Assembly (NCBI RefSeq): GCF_001559075.2
Contig: NZ_CP014015.2
Location: 1,054,001-1,118,000, forward strand
DNA from: Citrobacter amalonaticus
GTDB lineage: Bacteria > Pseudomonadota > Gammaproteobacteria > Enterobacterales > Enterobacteriaceae
Length of the DNA: 64,000 bases
Direction of reading: 5' to 3'
Shown here: one piece after another, positions 8,887-17,374 of the stretch
How positions within the stretch are numbered: the first letter of the stretch is position 1
How the letters are laid out: every line of letters begins with the position of its first letter
Program-made: the position numbers and the translations under genes
Notes under the pieces: generated by a model
The model's database searches: none
Told to the model about the DNA's origin: nothing
The model's input: only the letters and a program-made list of their open reading frames with translations

Positions 8887-10437
8887 ATGCCTACGACCCA
8901 TGAAACCGCGCTGCAACAACGTTGCCAGCAAATCGTCACCAGCTCACTCCTCAGTCCGGAACAGAAACGCCATTTCCTCGCACTGGAAGCAGAGAACAAC
9001 CTGCCTTACCCTTCACTGCCCGCCGGGGCGCGTCAGGCGCTGGACGACGGGGTTATCTGCGATATGTTTGAAGGTCACGCGCCGTATAAACCGCGCTATG
9101 TGCTTCCTGATTACGCGCGTTTTCTGGCCAACGGTTCAGCCTGGCTGGAACTGGAAGGGGCGAAAGATCTGGACGATGCACTGTCCCTGCTGACCATTCT
9201 GTATCACCACGTGCCTTCCGTCACATCGATGCCGGTTTACCTGGGGCAACTGGATACGCTGCTGCAACCGTATGTGAAAATTCTAACACAAGAAGCGATC
9301 GATATTCGAATAAAACGTTTCTGGCGGTATCTCGACAGAACGCTGCCTGACGCTTTTATGCACGCCAACATTGGCCCGGCCGATACCCCTATCACCCGGG
9401 CTATTTTACGCGCCGATGCCGAATTAAAGCAGGTTTCGCCTAATCTGACGTTCATCTACGACCCGGAAATCACACCCGATGATCTGCTGCTGGACGTGGC
9501 GAAAAACATCTGTGAATGCAGTAAGCCACATATTTCCAACGGACCGATAAATGATAAAATTTTCACAAAAGGTCGCTATGGTATCGTCAGCTGTTACAAC
9601 TCTCTGCCGCTTGCCGGCGGCGGCAGCACGCTGGTTCGTCTCAATCTGAAAGCCATTGCCGAGCGCAGCACTTCTGTCTATGACTTCTTTAACCGCACGC
9701 TGCCGTACTACTGTCAGCAGCAAATTGCCATCATCGATGCGCGATGTGAGTTCCTCTATGAAAAATCACATTTCTTTGAGAATAGCTTCCTGGTGCAGGA
9801 AGGTCTGATCGATCCACAACGTTTTGTGCCGATGTTCGGTATGTACGGCCTGGCGGAGGCGGTTAACCTGTTGTGCGAAAAAGCGGGTATGAATGCGCGC
9901 TACGGCAAAGAGGAGACGGCGAACGATCTGGGCTATCGCATCAGCGCCCAGCTTGCGGATTTTGTTGAAAATACGCCGGTGAAATACGGCTGGCAGCAGC
10001 GCGCCATGCTGCACGCCCAGTCGGGGATCAGTTCAGATATTGGCACCACGCCGGGCGCACGTTTACCCTATGGCGATGAACCGGATCCGATCACCCACCT
10101 GCAAACCGTCGCACCGCATCACGCGCATTATCAGTCCGGTATCAGCGACATTCTGACGCTCGATGAGACCATCAAGCGTAACCCGCAGGCGCTGGTGCAA
10201 CTCTGTCTGGGCGCGTTCAACGCGGGAATGCGCGAGTTTACCGCCAACGTCAGCGGCAACGATCTGGTCCGCGTCACCGGATACATGGTGCGTCTGTCGG
10301 ATCTGGAAAAATACCGCGCCGAAGGCTCGCGGACCAATACCACCTGGTTAGGTGAAGAGGCCGCACGCAATACCCATATTCTGGAACGCCAACCTCGTGT
10401 CGTCAGTCATGAACAGCAGATGCGCTTCAGTAAGTAA
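8887..10437 (+). CDS. yjjI: YjjI-type glycyl radical enzyme
   Basis: This is a 516-residue homologue of E. coli YjjI, a glycyl radical enzyme whose substrate is not established. A C-terminal radical-loop motif RVTGYMVRL places the radical at about Gly465. A cysteine in GIVSCYNSLPLAGGG (about Cys236) is the likely thiyl-radical residue. It overlaps its activase gene yjjW by 29 bases. It is divergent from deoC across 261 bp that hold the deo P2 control sites, and its coding sequence carries two further DeoR-type operators. An oxygen-sensitive anaerobic role is inferred from the family; any link to the acetaldehyde made by DeoC is speculation. Confidence 0.9.
   Translation: MPTTHETALQQRCQQIVTSSLLSPEQKRHFLALEAENNLPYPSLPAGARQALDDGVICDMFEGHAPYKPRYVLPDYARFLANGSAWLELEGAKDLDDALSLLTILYHHVPSVTSMPVYLGQLDTLLQPYVKILTQEAIDIRIKRFWRYLDRTLPDAFMHANIGPADTPITRAILRADAELKQVSPNLTFIYDPEITPDDLLLDVAKNICECSKPHISNGPINDKIFTKGRYGIVSCYNSLPLAGGGSTLVRLNLKAIAERSTSVYDFFNRTLPYYCQQQIAIIDARCEFLYEKSHFFENSFLVQEGLIDPQRFVPMFGMYGLAEAVNLLCEKAGMNARYGKEETANDLGYRISAQLADFVENTPVKYGWQQRAMLHAQSGISSDIGTTPGARLPYGDEPDPITHLQTVAPHHAHYQSGISDILTLDETIKRNPQALVQLCLGAFNAGMREFTANVSGNDLVRVTGYMVRLSDLEKYRAEGSRTNTTWLGEEAARNTHILERQPRVVSHEQQMRFSK
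9273..9288 (-). promoter_or_regulatory. Second DeoR-like operator inside yjjI (deoP1 position)
   Basis: TGTGAAAATTCTAACA (TGTTAGAATTTTCACA on the deo strand) keeps one perfect DeoR half-site and a relaxed second half. It lies 600 bases from the operator at 8673, matching the spacing known between the two E. coli deo promoter operators. The TAGAAT within it could serve as the -10 of deoP1. Confidence 0.72.
9552..9567. promoter_or_regulatory. Third, upstream DeoR-like operator inside yjjI (OE position)
   Basis: TGATAAAATTTTCACA resembles the site at 9273-9288 read on the deo strand and lies 279 bases beyond it, 879 bases from the proximal operator. This spacing agrees with the extra upstream deo operator of E. 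coli, which takes part in DNA looping. Sequence match alone is modest; spacing carries the argument. Confidence 0.6.
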
Positions 10438-11272
10438 GGTGATACCGTTCTCCTGCGTGGACGGGCCGGGCAGTCGCCTGGTCCTCTTTCTGCAAGGGTG
10501 CAACCTGCGCTGTAAGAATTGCCACAACCCGTGGACGATGGGGCGCTGCAACCACTGCGGCGAATGCGTCCTACAGTGCCCGCATCAGGCGCTGAGTCTC
10601 AGTGACGGGAAGGTTGTCTGGCAGGCTGATGTCTGCGAACAGTGTGACACCTGTTTGCAGATGTGCCCGCAGCAGGCAACGCCGATGGCGCAGACGATGA
10701 GCGTTGACGAGGTGTTGCGCCAAATCCGCAAAGCGTCATTGTTCATTGAGGGGATCACCGTCAGCGGCGGCGAAGCCACGACGCAGTTGCCTTTCGTTGT
10801 AGATTTGTTTACGGCTATTAAGGCCGACCCACAGCTCCAGTCGCTCACCTGTCTGGTCGACAGCAATGGGCTGTTGAGCGAAACCGGCTGGCAGAAATTG
10901 CTACCGGTTTGCGATGGCGTGATGCTCGATCTCAAAGCCTGGGATAGCGCGCGCCACATCGCACTCACCGGTCGGGATAACGCGCAGATCAAGCGCAGTA
11001 TTACGCTGCTGGCGCAGCGAGGAAAGCTGGCAGAACTGCGCCTGCTGGTCATTCCCGGGCAGGTGGATTACCTGCAGCACATTGATTCGCTCGCCGCATT
11101 CATCGGACAACTGGGAAATGTCCCGCTACGGCTGAATGCCTTCCACGCGCACGGGGTATACGGTGAGGCAAAAGCCTGGCCGAGCGCGACGCCACAAGAG
11201 GTGGAGACGCTGGCGCAGGCATTACGGGAACGCGGAGTGACTGAGCTTATCTTCCCTGCGTTATATCTCTAG
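10409..11272 (+). CDS. yjjW: Radical SAM glycyl-radical-enzyme activase YjjW
   Basis: YjjW is the predicted activating enzyme that installs the glycyl radical on YjjI. The 287-residue protein has the radical-SAM cysteines CNLRCKNC (Cys31, 35, 38). Two ferredoxin-like four-cysteine inserts follow (Cys47/50/53/57 and Cys76/79/82/86), typical of the larger activases. The SAM-binding ITVSGGEAT motif comes later. The start MNSRCASVSK lies within the end of yjjI (29-base overlap), which implies translational coupling. The 3' end overlaps convergent yjjV by 12 bases. Confidence 0.93.
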   Translation: MNSRCASVSKVIPFSCVDGPGSRLVLFLQGCNLRCKNCHNPWTMGRCNHCGECVLQCPHQALSLSDGKVVWQADVCEQCDTCLQMCPQQATPMAQTMSVDEVLRQIRKASLFIEGITVSGGEATTQLPFVVDLFTAIKADPQLQSLTCLVDSNGLLSETGWQKLLPVCDGVMLDLKAWDSARHIALTGRDNAQIKRSITLLAQRGKLAELRLLVIPGQVDYLQHIDSLAAFIGQLGNVPLRLNAFHAHGVYGEAKAWPSATPQEVETLAQALRERGVTELIFPALYL

Positions 11273-12043
11273 AGTAAATAATGTTGTCGTATTGTGATAT
11301 AGCGCCTCAGCGATCGCCTCTGCGGGTTCCGGGCGCAGTTCGCATAACACATCGAACACTCTCGCCGCCTGTTCCGGACGATTTGGCTGCCCCTGAAAAC
11401 CATTCAGCGGCATATCCGGCGCGTCGGTCTCCAGCAGCAGCGCCTCCAGCGGCAATCGGGCCATCACGTCACGGGTTTTACTGGCGCGCGGATAGGTAAT
11501 CGTCCCGCCCACCCCGATTTTATAACCCAGTTGCACAAAACGCTCTGCCTGCTGCAGGCTGCCAGCGAAACCATGCACCACGCCGGTACGCGGCAGATCC
11601 TGGCGTTTTAGATGCATCGCCAGCGTGTCATGCGTGCGCCGGGAATGCAGGATCACCGGTAAATCATAGCGTTTTGCTAACCGCAACTGGGCCTCCAGAA
11701 ACCGCTCCTGCTTCGCGAACTGCGGCTCGTCGCGATACCGATCCAGGCCTACCTCACCAATGGCGATCACTTTTGTCGGGCGCGTCGCCAGTGCCTGTTG
11801 CAGACGCGCAAGATCCTCATCGGTATGTTGCTCAATCACGATGGGATGCAGCCCCAGTGCGGCATACAACGGGGAAAAGCGTTCCGCAAGTGCCTGCACG
11901 CGAGCAAAGTTTTCCGCTGCGGTGGCCGGAATGATGATCTTCTCAATGCCTGCCTCACCTGCGAGTTGCAGGCTGTGGGTTTCATCCCCGGTAAAAGGCG
12001 GAAAGTCAAAGTGACAGTGGGTATCGATAAAGCGAAAACTCAC
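11261..12043 (-). CDS. yjjV: TatD-family metal-dependent hydrolase YjjV
   Basis: The 260-residue product is a TatD/YcfH-type amidohydrolase-fold protein. It starts FRFIDTHCHFDFPPF with the HxH metal ligands and has EVGLD, the LHSRRTHD and VVHGFAGS histidine segments, and the ETDAPDMP aspartate near the C-terminus. Family members are divalent-metal 3'-5' deoxyribonucleases; the specific role of YjjV is unknown. The start codon overlaps the yjjU stop by four bases, so the two are coupled. Confidence 0.93.
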   Translation of the reverse strand: MSFRFIDTHCHFDFPPFTGDETHSLQLAGEAGIEKIIIPATAAENFARVQALAERFSPLYAALGLHPIVIEQHTDEDLARLQQALATRPTKVIAIGEVGLDRYRDEPQFAKQERFLEAQLRLAKRYDLPVILHSRRTHDTLAMHLKRQDLPRTGVVHGFAGSLQQAERFVQLGYKIGVGGTITYPRASKTRDVMARLPLEALLLETDAPDMPLNGFQGQPNRPEQAARVFDVLCELRPEPAEAIAEALYHNTTTLFTLEI

Positions 12044-13113
12044 GCCAGATCCTCATTGTTGAATGTCGTATCGTTAGCCTGCGGCGCATCGCTCACCACC
12101 GCCGCATGGGCATCGTTGGCCACCGGTGCCGGCGGAACCACCACCGGCGTCGGCGTGACGATTTGCGGCAGATGGCGTGATAACGGCGGCTCCGCTGCCA
12201 GTAGTTTTCCCACGGTCGCCAGGAAGTAGCGCCCACACAGTCGCCCCGTTTTATAGTCTTCCCGCAGTGCCGGAATGCGACTTCCCAACGCCATGCTTTT
12301 AAGTGGCTTCGGCGGATAGATTTCAAAGATCTTCAGCTTGCCCGGCGGTTTTTCAATGAATTGCTGAATTTCCGTATAGCTGGCTTCATGGTGCTGAACC
12401 AGATTAAGAAGCGGTTGCAGGCTGCTTTCGCCCAGCCAGCGCTCCATCCGCTTGAACCACTGCGGGGTGTAATACATTTGCGAAGGCACAGTCCGAATCA
12501 CCACCAGCGTTTTCGCCCCCTGCTTCACGGCCTCACGAACCGGGATTGCATCGCTGATCCCACCATCGAGGTAATTGATTCCTTCCAGCGATACGCCGCT
12601 ACGATAGAACCCTGGGATCGCGCTGGACGCCCGGATCAAATCGAGCCAGTTTTGCGTATTGGGAGAGAAATAGTTCGGCGTGTAGTCATCACCCCGACAG
12701 GCGCACATGTAAAACGATTTCCCCGTTTCGAACAGGCGAGAGGCGGTATCCATCTGTAACGGCATCTGGCTGGCCGTGGACTCCACCAGCCAGTCGAGAT
12801 CGATCAGATTCCCGCCGCGCACAAAGCGTACCGGGTCAAAGAATTCCCGTCTGGTGGTATAGCGCATGATGACTCTGCGTCCGTAGCCGGGCTGGTTGCA
12901 CAAATAGGCCGACAGGTTTTGCGCCCCCGCGGAGGTGCCGTAATAGAGATCGAACGGATTAAACTGCGCGCGCATGAACTCGTCCAGTACGCCTGCGGTA
13001 AAGATGCCACGCTGCCCGCCGCCCTCGCAGACCAACGCCAGGCGACCCGGTTTGAACGTTCTTAATGACAACGGCGCAATATTGCCGAGCGTGACGGGTA
13101 TACGCTGCCCCAC
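12040..13113 (-). CDS. yjjU: Patatin-like phospholipase family protein YjjU
   Basis: The 357-residue product has the patatin oxyanion motif EGGGQRG, the nucleophile GTSAG (Ser in LYYGTSAGAQ) and the DGG of the Ser-Asp dyad in YLDGGISDAIP. These indicate a lipid acyl hydrolase of the RssA/YjjU type with unknown substrate. The start is set at a GTG (GQRIPVTLG after the initiator) preceded by AGGAAGGCAGAG. An ATG 12 codons upstream is open but lacks family support. yjjV follows with a four-base overlap. Confidence 0.9.
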   Translation of the reverse strand: MGQRIPVTLGNIAPLSLRTFKPGRLALVCEGGGQRGIFTAGVLDEFMRAQFNPFDLYYGTSAGAQNLSAYLCNQPGYGRRVIMRYTTRREFFDPVRFVRGGNLIDLDWLVESTASQMPLQMDTASRLFETGKSFYMCACRGDDYTPNYFSPNTQNWLDLIRASSAIPGFYRSGVSLEGINYLDGGISDAIPVREAVKQGAKTLVVIRTVPSQMYYTPQWFKRMERWLGESSLQPLLNLVQHHEASYTEIQQFIEKPPGKLKIFEIYPPKPLKSMALGSRIPALREDYKTGRLCGRYFLATVGKLLAAEPPLSRHLPQIVTPTPVVVPPAPVANDAHAAVVSDAPQANDTTFNNEDLA

Positions 13114-13177
13114 CTCTGCCTTCCTGTTTCTTATTATGTAATGTGCCAAAATAACGCAAATAGGCGGCGGCTAAAAC

Positions 13178-13205
13178 CGAAAAAGCCAGTCCACTGGACT
13201 GGCTT
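13178..13205 (-). terminator. Rho-independent terminator of ytjA
   Basis: A perfect 10-bp inverted repeat (AAGCCAGTCC, loop ACT, GGACTGGCTT) is followed on the minus strand by TTTTTCGGTTTT. It ends ytjA transcription ahead of yjjU. Confidence 0.8.
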
Positions 13206-13234
13206 GACAGCAAAATCGTTGTACGCTCTACGCG

Positions 13235-13396
13235 CTAGGGCCGCTTACGCCCTGTAAACAGGCTGACCAGGAAGAGAATAATCCCGACGACGAAGACAAT
13301 TTTCGCCGCGCCCGCTGCCGTACCGGCCAGTCCACCAAATCCCAGAGCGGCGGCAATTAACGCGATAACCAGAAATATAATGCCCCAACGAAACAT
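13235..13396 (-). CDS. ytjA: Small membrane protein YtjA (DUF1328)
   Basis: The 53-residue protein MFRWGIIFLVIALIAAALGF... has two hydrophobic segments with a glycine/alanine-rich turn (GFGGLAGTAAGAAK) and a short basic tail GRKRP. It matches E. coli YtjA of the DUF1328 family, of unknown function and common in stress-linked loci. The start is placed at MFRW because AAAGGAGAAGCGT lies just upstream; the frame is open for 20 more codons. It follows osmY on the same strand with a strong terminator after it. Confidence 0.9.
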   Translation of the reverse strand: MFRWGIIFLVIALIAAALGFGGLAGTAAGAAKIVFVVGIILFLVSLFTGRKRP

Positions 13397-13521
13397 ACGC
13401 TTCTCCTTTACCATAGTTAATGTCGACCGCTTGATATGAGCGCTCAGGCTGCTCATTCACGCTATTGTTTGTGTAATGCTCATGACGTCCTCCGACCCAG
13501 GCCGGAGGAGAAAACGAAGAT

Positions 13522-14139
13522 TTACTGTGCTTTCAGATCGTTTTTGACGCTTTTGACGCCATCAACGGCTTTCGCGATGCTTTCAGCGCGCTCGATTTGC
13601 GCCTGAGAATCCACGGTGCCGGAAAGCTGGACCACACCATCGGTCGTTTCAACTTTCACTTTGCGGGAAGGAACGATGTCATCCGCCAGCAGTTTCGCTT
13701 TGATCTCGCTGGTCGTTGCCGTATCGCCGGCATAGCCTTTCACAGAGTCGGATTTGCTGTCGCGCACGTGGAGTTTGTCGCTAACGGAGGTCACACCTTC
13801 AACGCCTTTCGCCACGGTCACGGCCGCTTCCGCCTGCGCCTGGCTTTCGACGAAGCCGCTCAGCGTCACGACTTTCTGCTCGGTTTTGACGGAAATATCG
13901 GTGCTCTTAATGCTTTCATGATCCACCAGTGCCGCTTTCACTTTCGCGGTAATGGCGCTGTCATCCATGAAATTACCGACTTTATTCATAGAGCTATCGA
14001 CTTTCTGCCCTGCACTTTCTACACCGGATTGCGCTTTATCCGTTGTGGCGTTTTCTGCATACGCAGAACCCGTTGCCACAGCGGAGGTCAACATCACGGC
14101 CAGCAGAGTTTTAGAAATCTTCAGTCTTGTCATAGTCAT
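13522..14139 (-). CDS. osmY: Osmotically induced periplasmic protein OsmY
   Basis: OsmY is an abundant stationary-phase and osmotic-stress periplasmic protein with chaperone-like activity. The 205-residue precursor has a signal peptide ending ATGSAYA-EN (cleavage near residue 28). Two BON domains follow, one starting around SAITAKVKAAL and the other around TSEIKAKLLADD. The start is MTMTRLKISK, preceded by AGGAATAAATCG. It is about four residues longer than the E. coli protein in the linker after the signal peptide. A conserved RpoS-type promoter lies about 260 bases upstream. Confidence 0.96.
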   Translation of the reverse strand: MTMTRLKISKTLLAVMLTSAVATGSAYAENATTDKAQSGVESAGQKVDSSMNKVGNFMDDSAITAKVKAALVDHESIKSTDISVKTEQKVVTLSGFVESQAQAEAAVTVAKGVEGVTSVSDKLHVRDSKSDSVKGYAGDTATTSEIKAKLLADDIVPSRKVKVETTDGVVQLSGTVDSQAQIERAESIAKAVDGVKSVKNDLKAQ

Positions 14140-14553
14140 CGATTTATTCCTGTATGGTTTGCTCATAATTTGAGCTCAGGCAACATAAGGTTGCATTGCT
14201 GAATGTGGTGAAAAATTCACCCAGCTCAGAAGTCAATGGCGGCGGTCACAATCACAAAACGGAAAAGGTGATGATGATGCGCTGACAGATACCTCTCTGA
14301 GTCAGTTATTAATATCGCGACGACAATAGACATTAGCTTTAAGCACTTAGATTCACGCATTGAACGGTATTTAAAACCAATGTTTATGTCATCACTTTGT
14401 TAAATATAGATCACAATTTTGAAAAAGCGCGGCGGATTGCGCAAAAAACAGGCAGTCATAAGCAAAACAGAGGGATTTAAGAACATTCCGCAAGGGGCTA
14501 ATAAGGCAGGAAAAGTCGCAGGGCGCAGCGGCAGCCGCGCCCTGAAGGGGTAA
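14140..14553. other. osmY leader/promoter region, no gene
   Basis: This 414-bp gap between prfC and osmY holds no credible coding region. It contains the long osmY 5' leader, the osmY promoter near 14398-14425, and a GC hairpin (14521-14542) just after the prfC stop that may act as a weak terminator. Confidence 0.7.
14398..14425 (-). promoter_or_regulatory. osmY: osmY promoter with CRP-like site
   Basis: On the minus strand the sequence reads AAAATTGTGATCTATATTTA then ACA. The -10 region CTATATTTAACA (14398-14409) and the preceding TGTGATC match the E. coli osmY promoter, which is RpoS-dependent and repressed by CRP and other global regulators. The transcript would have a leader of about 250 bases. 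Confidence 0.75.
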
Positions 14554-16143
14554 TTAGTGTTCGCGCGTCTTGCGGAACTGAACGTCGGGATAACGCTCTT
14601 GCGTCAGGTTGAGGTTCACCATCGTCGGGGCGATGTAGGTCAGGTTATCGCCGCCATCCAGCGCCAGCTGAACTTCGTTCTTACGCTTAAACTCTTCGAA
14701 TTTCTTCGCGTCAGCACATTCCACCCAGCGCGCCGTCGCCACGTTGACGGACTCATAAATGGCCTCAACGTTGTACTCACTCTTCAGACGGGCAACGACC
14801 ACGTCGAACTGCAGCACACCGACCGCGCCCACAATCAGATCGTTATTGGCGATCGGACGGAACACCTGTACCGCACCTTCTTCGGAAAGCTGTACCAGCC
14901 CCTTCAGCAACTGTTTCTGCTTCAGCGGATCTTTCAGGCGAATACGACGGAACAGTTCCGGCGCGAAGTTCGGAATACCGGTGAACTTCATCATTTCACC
15001 CTGGGTGAAGGTATCGCCAATCTGGATAGTGCCGTGGTTGTGCAGACCGAGAATATCGCCCGGGTAAGCCTCTTCCACATGCGAACGGTCACCGGCCATA
15101 AAGGTCAGCGCGTCAGAGATCACCACGTCTTTGCCGATACGGACCTGACGCATCTTCATGCCTTTTTCGTACTTGCCGGAAACAACGCGCATAAATGCCA
15201 CGCGGTCACGGTGTTTCGGATCCATGTTGGCCTGGATTTTAAAGACGAAGCCGGTGAACTTCTCTTCTTCCGCTTCCACCACGCGCGTATCAGTCTTGCG
15301 CGGCATTGGCGCTGGCGCCCACTCCACCAGACCATCCAGCATGTGGTCAACGCCGAAGTTACCCAGTGCGGTACCAAAGAAGACCGGGGTAATTTCGCCC
15401 GCCAGGAACAGCTCTTTATCAAACTCGTTAGAGGCGCCCTTCACCAGTTCCAGTTCGTCACGCAGCTGCTGCGCCAGATCGTCGCCAACGGCCGCGTCGA
15501 GATCCGGGTTATCCAGACCTTTAACTATGCGCACTTCCTGGATGGTATGGCCTTTCCCCGTCTGATACAGATAGGTTTCATCTTTATAAAGGTGATAAAC
15601 CCCTTTGAACAGCTTGCCGCAGCCAATCGGCCAGGTGATCGGCGCACAGCCGATTTTCAGCTCGTTCTCAACTTCGTCCAGCAACTCCATCGGGTCACGG
15701 ATGTCGCGGTCGAGTTTGTTCATAAAGGTCAGGATCGGCGTATCGCGCAGACGGGTGACTTCCATCAGCTTACGGGTACGATCCTCGACGCCTTTCGCGG
15801 CGTCGATCACCATCAGACAGCAGTCCACTGCCGTCAGAGTACGATAGGTATCTTCGGAGAAGTCTTCGTGCCCCGGGGTGTCCAGCAGGTTAACCAGACA
15901 GTTATGATACGGAAACTGCATGACAGAGGTGGTAATAGAGATCCCACGCTGCTTTTCCATTTCCATCCAGTCCGATTTTGCATGCTGGCTGGAACCACGG
16001 CCTTTTACCGTACCGGCAGTCTGAATCGCCTGTCCGAACAGCAACACCTTCTCAGTGATGGTCGTTTTACCCGCATCCGGGTGAGAAATAATGGCAAAAG
16101 TGCGGCGCTTGGCCACCTCCTGCAAATAAGGAGACAACGTCAT
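14554..16143 (-). CDS. prfC: Peptide chain release factor 3 (RF3)
   Basis: RF3 is the translational GTPase that recycles RF1/RF2 from the ribosome after termination. The 529-residue product has the E. coli length and near-identical sequence. It has the P-loop SHPDAGKTTITEK (about residues 20-32), switch II DTPGHEDF and the guanine motif NKLD. The C-terminal domains end at QFRKTREH. It is monocistronic here or read with yjjG, which starts 93 bases upstream. A long open frame lies on the opposite strand but has no family resemblance. Confidence 0.98.
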   Translation of the reverse strand: MTLSPYLQEVAKRRTFAIISHPDAGKTTITEKVLLFGQAIQTAGTVKGRGSSQHAKSDWMEMEKQRGISITTSVMQFPYHNCLVNLLDTPGHEDFSEDTYRTLTAVDCCLMVIDAAKGVEDRTRKLMEVTRLRDTPILTFMNKLDRDIRDPMELLDEVENELKIGCAPITWPIGCGKLFKGVYHLYKDETYLYQTGKGHTIQEVRIVKGLDNPDLDAAVGDDLAQQLRDELELVKGASNEFDKELFLAGEITPVFFGTALGNFGVDHMLDGLVEWAPAPMPRKTDTRVVEAEEEKFTGFVFKIQANMDPKHRDRVAFMRVVSGKYEKGMKMRQVRIGKDVVISDALTFMAGDRSHVEEAYPGDILGLHNHGTIQIGDTFTQGEMMKFTGIPNFAPELFRRIRLKDPLKQKQLLKGLVQLSEEGAVQVFRPIANNDLIVGAVGVLQFDVVVARLKSEYNVEAIYESVNVATARWVECADAKKFEEFKRKNEVQLALDGGDNLTYIAPTMVNLNLTQERYPDVQFRKTREH

Positions 16144-16235
16144 AGTTCATTCTTCTTGAGTAAACGCGGCATCGCACCGCGCATGTTGAATACGAAAAAT
16201 TGCGGCTATTTTACCCATCAGCGGGGGGGAGGCAA

Positions 16236-16913
16236 TCAGTGTTTACACAGGAGCTGCTCCAGTTCGTGTAATGACGATACGGTCCAGGTCGGCTCGATGC
16301 CTTCGGGCTGCTCGCGATGATGCGCATTCAGCCAGCAAGTAGAAAGCCCGGCGTTGATGCCACCGAGAATATCGGACGCGGCGGTATCTCCTACCATCAG
16401 TACCCGATCGCGATCGGGATTGCCCGCCTGCGCCAGGGCGTAATCAAAAATCTTCGGATCCGGTTTCGCCACACCCACTTCTTCGGAAATGACCAGCAAA
16501 TCAAAGTAGTCGCGTAGTCCCGTGCGCTCCAGGCGGATCTGCTGCAGGGAGGTGAAGCCGTTGGTAATAATGCCAATTTTGGCTTTGCCGCGTATCGCAT
16601 TGAGCAGCGAAACGGCCCCCGGCAGCGGCGCGCAAATTTCGGCCATCGCGTTCATAAAGGCATCGTTAAGCGATCCCGGCTCAACCTTTAACCGTTCTGC
16701 CCAGCTCTGGAAGCGGGCATGCTGAAGCTGTAATGAGGTGATCGCGCCGTTCTGATAATCCACCCACAGCGGTTTATTCACGGCCTGGTAGTCCTGAAAA
16801 TCCTCAGCGGTAAAGGTGATGCTGTAATCGAGAAACATCCGCTGTAAGCCAGTAAACGAGTCAAACGTGAACAGCGTTTCGTCGGCATCAAAGAAAATCC
16901 AGTCCCACTTCAT
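16236..16913 (-). CDS. yjjG: HAD-family pyrimidine 5'-nucleotidase YjjG
   Basis: YjjG is a house-cleaning nucleotidase that dephosphorylates dUMP, UMP, TMP and non-canonical pyrimidine nucleotides. The 225-residue product begins MKWDWIFFDADETLF with the HAD nucleophile DADET. It continues with ITNGFTSLQ (motif II), the lysine in VAKPDPKIF and the acidic motif MVGDTAASD. Two adjacent ATG codons exist; the second has the better spacing from GAAGG. It lies 14 bases after rimI. Confidence 0.95.
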   Translation of the reverse strand: MKWDWIFFDADETLFTFDSFTGLQRMFLDYSITFTAEDFQDYQAVNKPLWVDYQNGAITSLQLQHARFQSWAERLKVEPGSLNDAFMNAMAEICAPLPGAVSLLNAIRGKAKIGIITNGFTSLQQIRLERTGLRDYFDLLVISEEVGVAKPDPKIFDYALAQAGNPDRDRVLMVGDTAASDILGGINAGLSTCWLNAHHREQPEGIEPTWTVSSLHELEQLLCKH

Positions 16914-16927
16914 CATTACACCTTCTT

Positions 16928-17374
16928 TTACATACTGATTGGCAGTGCCATTATGATGGCGTCCTCACGACCGTCAGCGGTCGGATAATAATTGCGGCGA
17001 ATCGTTGCCTCGTTAAAACCTAAGCTTTCGTACAGTGCGATGGCGGCAACGTTGGAAGCGCGAACCTCCAGCCACAGCGTCAGGACGCCGCGTTTTTCTA
17101 ATTCATCAATGAGATGTTCCAGCAGCGCTTTCCCTAATCCCCGGCGCTGAAAATCGGGATCAACAGCAATGTTGAACAGCGTCGCTTCATCCAGCACCAC
17201 CTGCGTAATGGCAAACGCCGCCATTATCCCCTCTACCGTCAATTGATAGTTGAGATAACGCTCTCCCTGATTACTGGCAAACGTGTGCTCACTCCAGGGA
17301 AATGCATGGGCGCGCTTTTCAATCTGAAACGCGGCGGGTAAATCACTCTGACTGAGGGAAGAAATCGTGTTCAT
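16928..17374 (-). CDS. rimI: Ribosomal protein S18 alanine N-acetyltransferase RimI
   Basis: RimI acetylates the N-terminal alanine of ribosomal protein bS18. The 148-residue GNAT protein starts MNTISSLSQSDLPAAFQIEK and contains the acetyl-CoA loop RRGLGKALL (about residues 77-85) and the C-terminal LYESLGFNEATIRRNYY block. The start lies inside the 3' end of holD (32-base overlap), the arrangement known in E. coli. The open frame continues 35 codons further upstream within holD but without homology. Confidence 0.96.
   Translation of the reverse strand: MNTISSLSQSDLPAAFQIEKRAHAFPWSEHTFASNQGERYLNYQLTVEGIMAAFAITQVVLDEATLFNIAVDPDFQRRGLGKALLEHLIDELEKRGVLTLWLEVRASNVAAIALYESLGFNEATIRRNYYPTADGREDAIIMALPISM

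Noticed and set aside
14557..16320. 587-codon open frame on the plus strand opposite prfC
   Set aside because: It lies wholly antisense to the highly conserved RF3 gene, has a histidine/arginine/glutamine-rich composition typical of the complement of a coding frame, and resembles no family I know.
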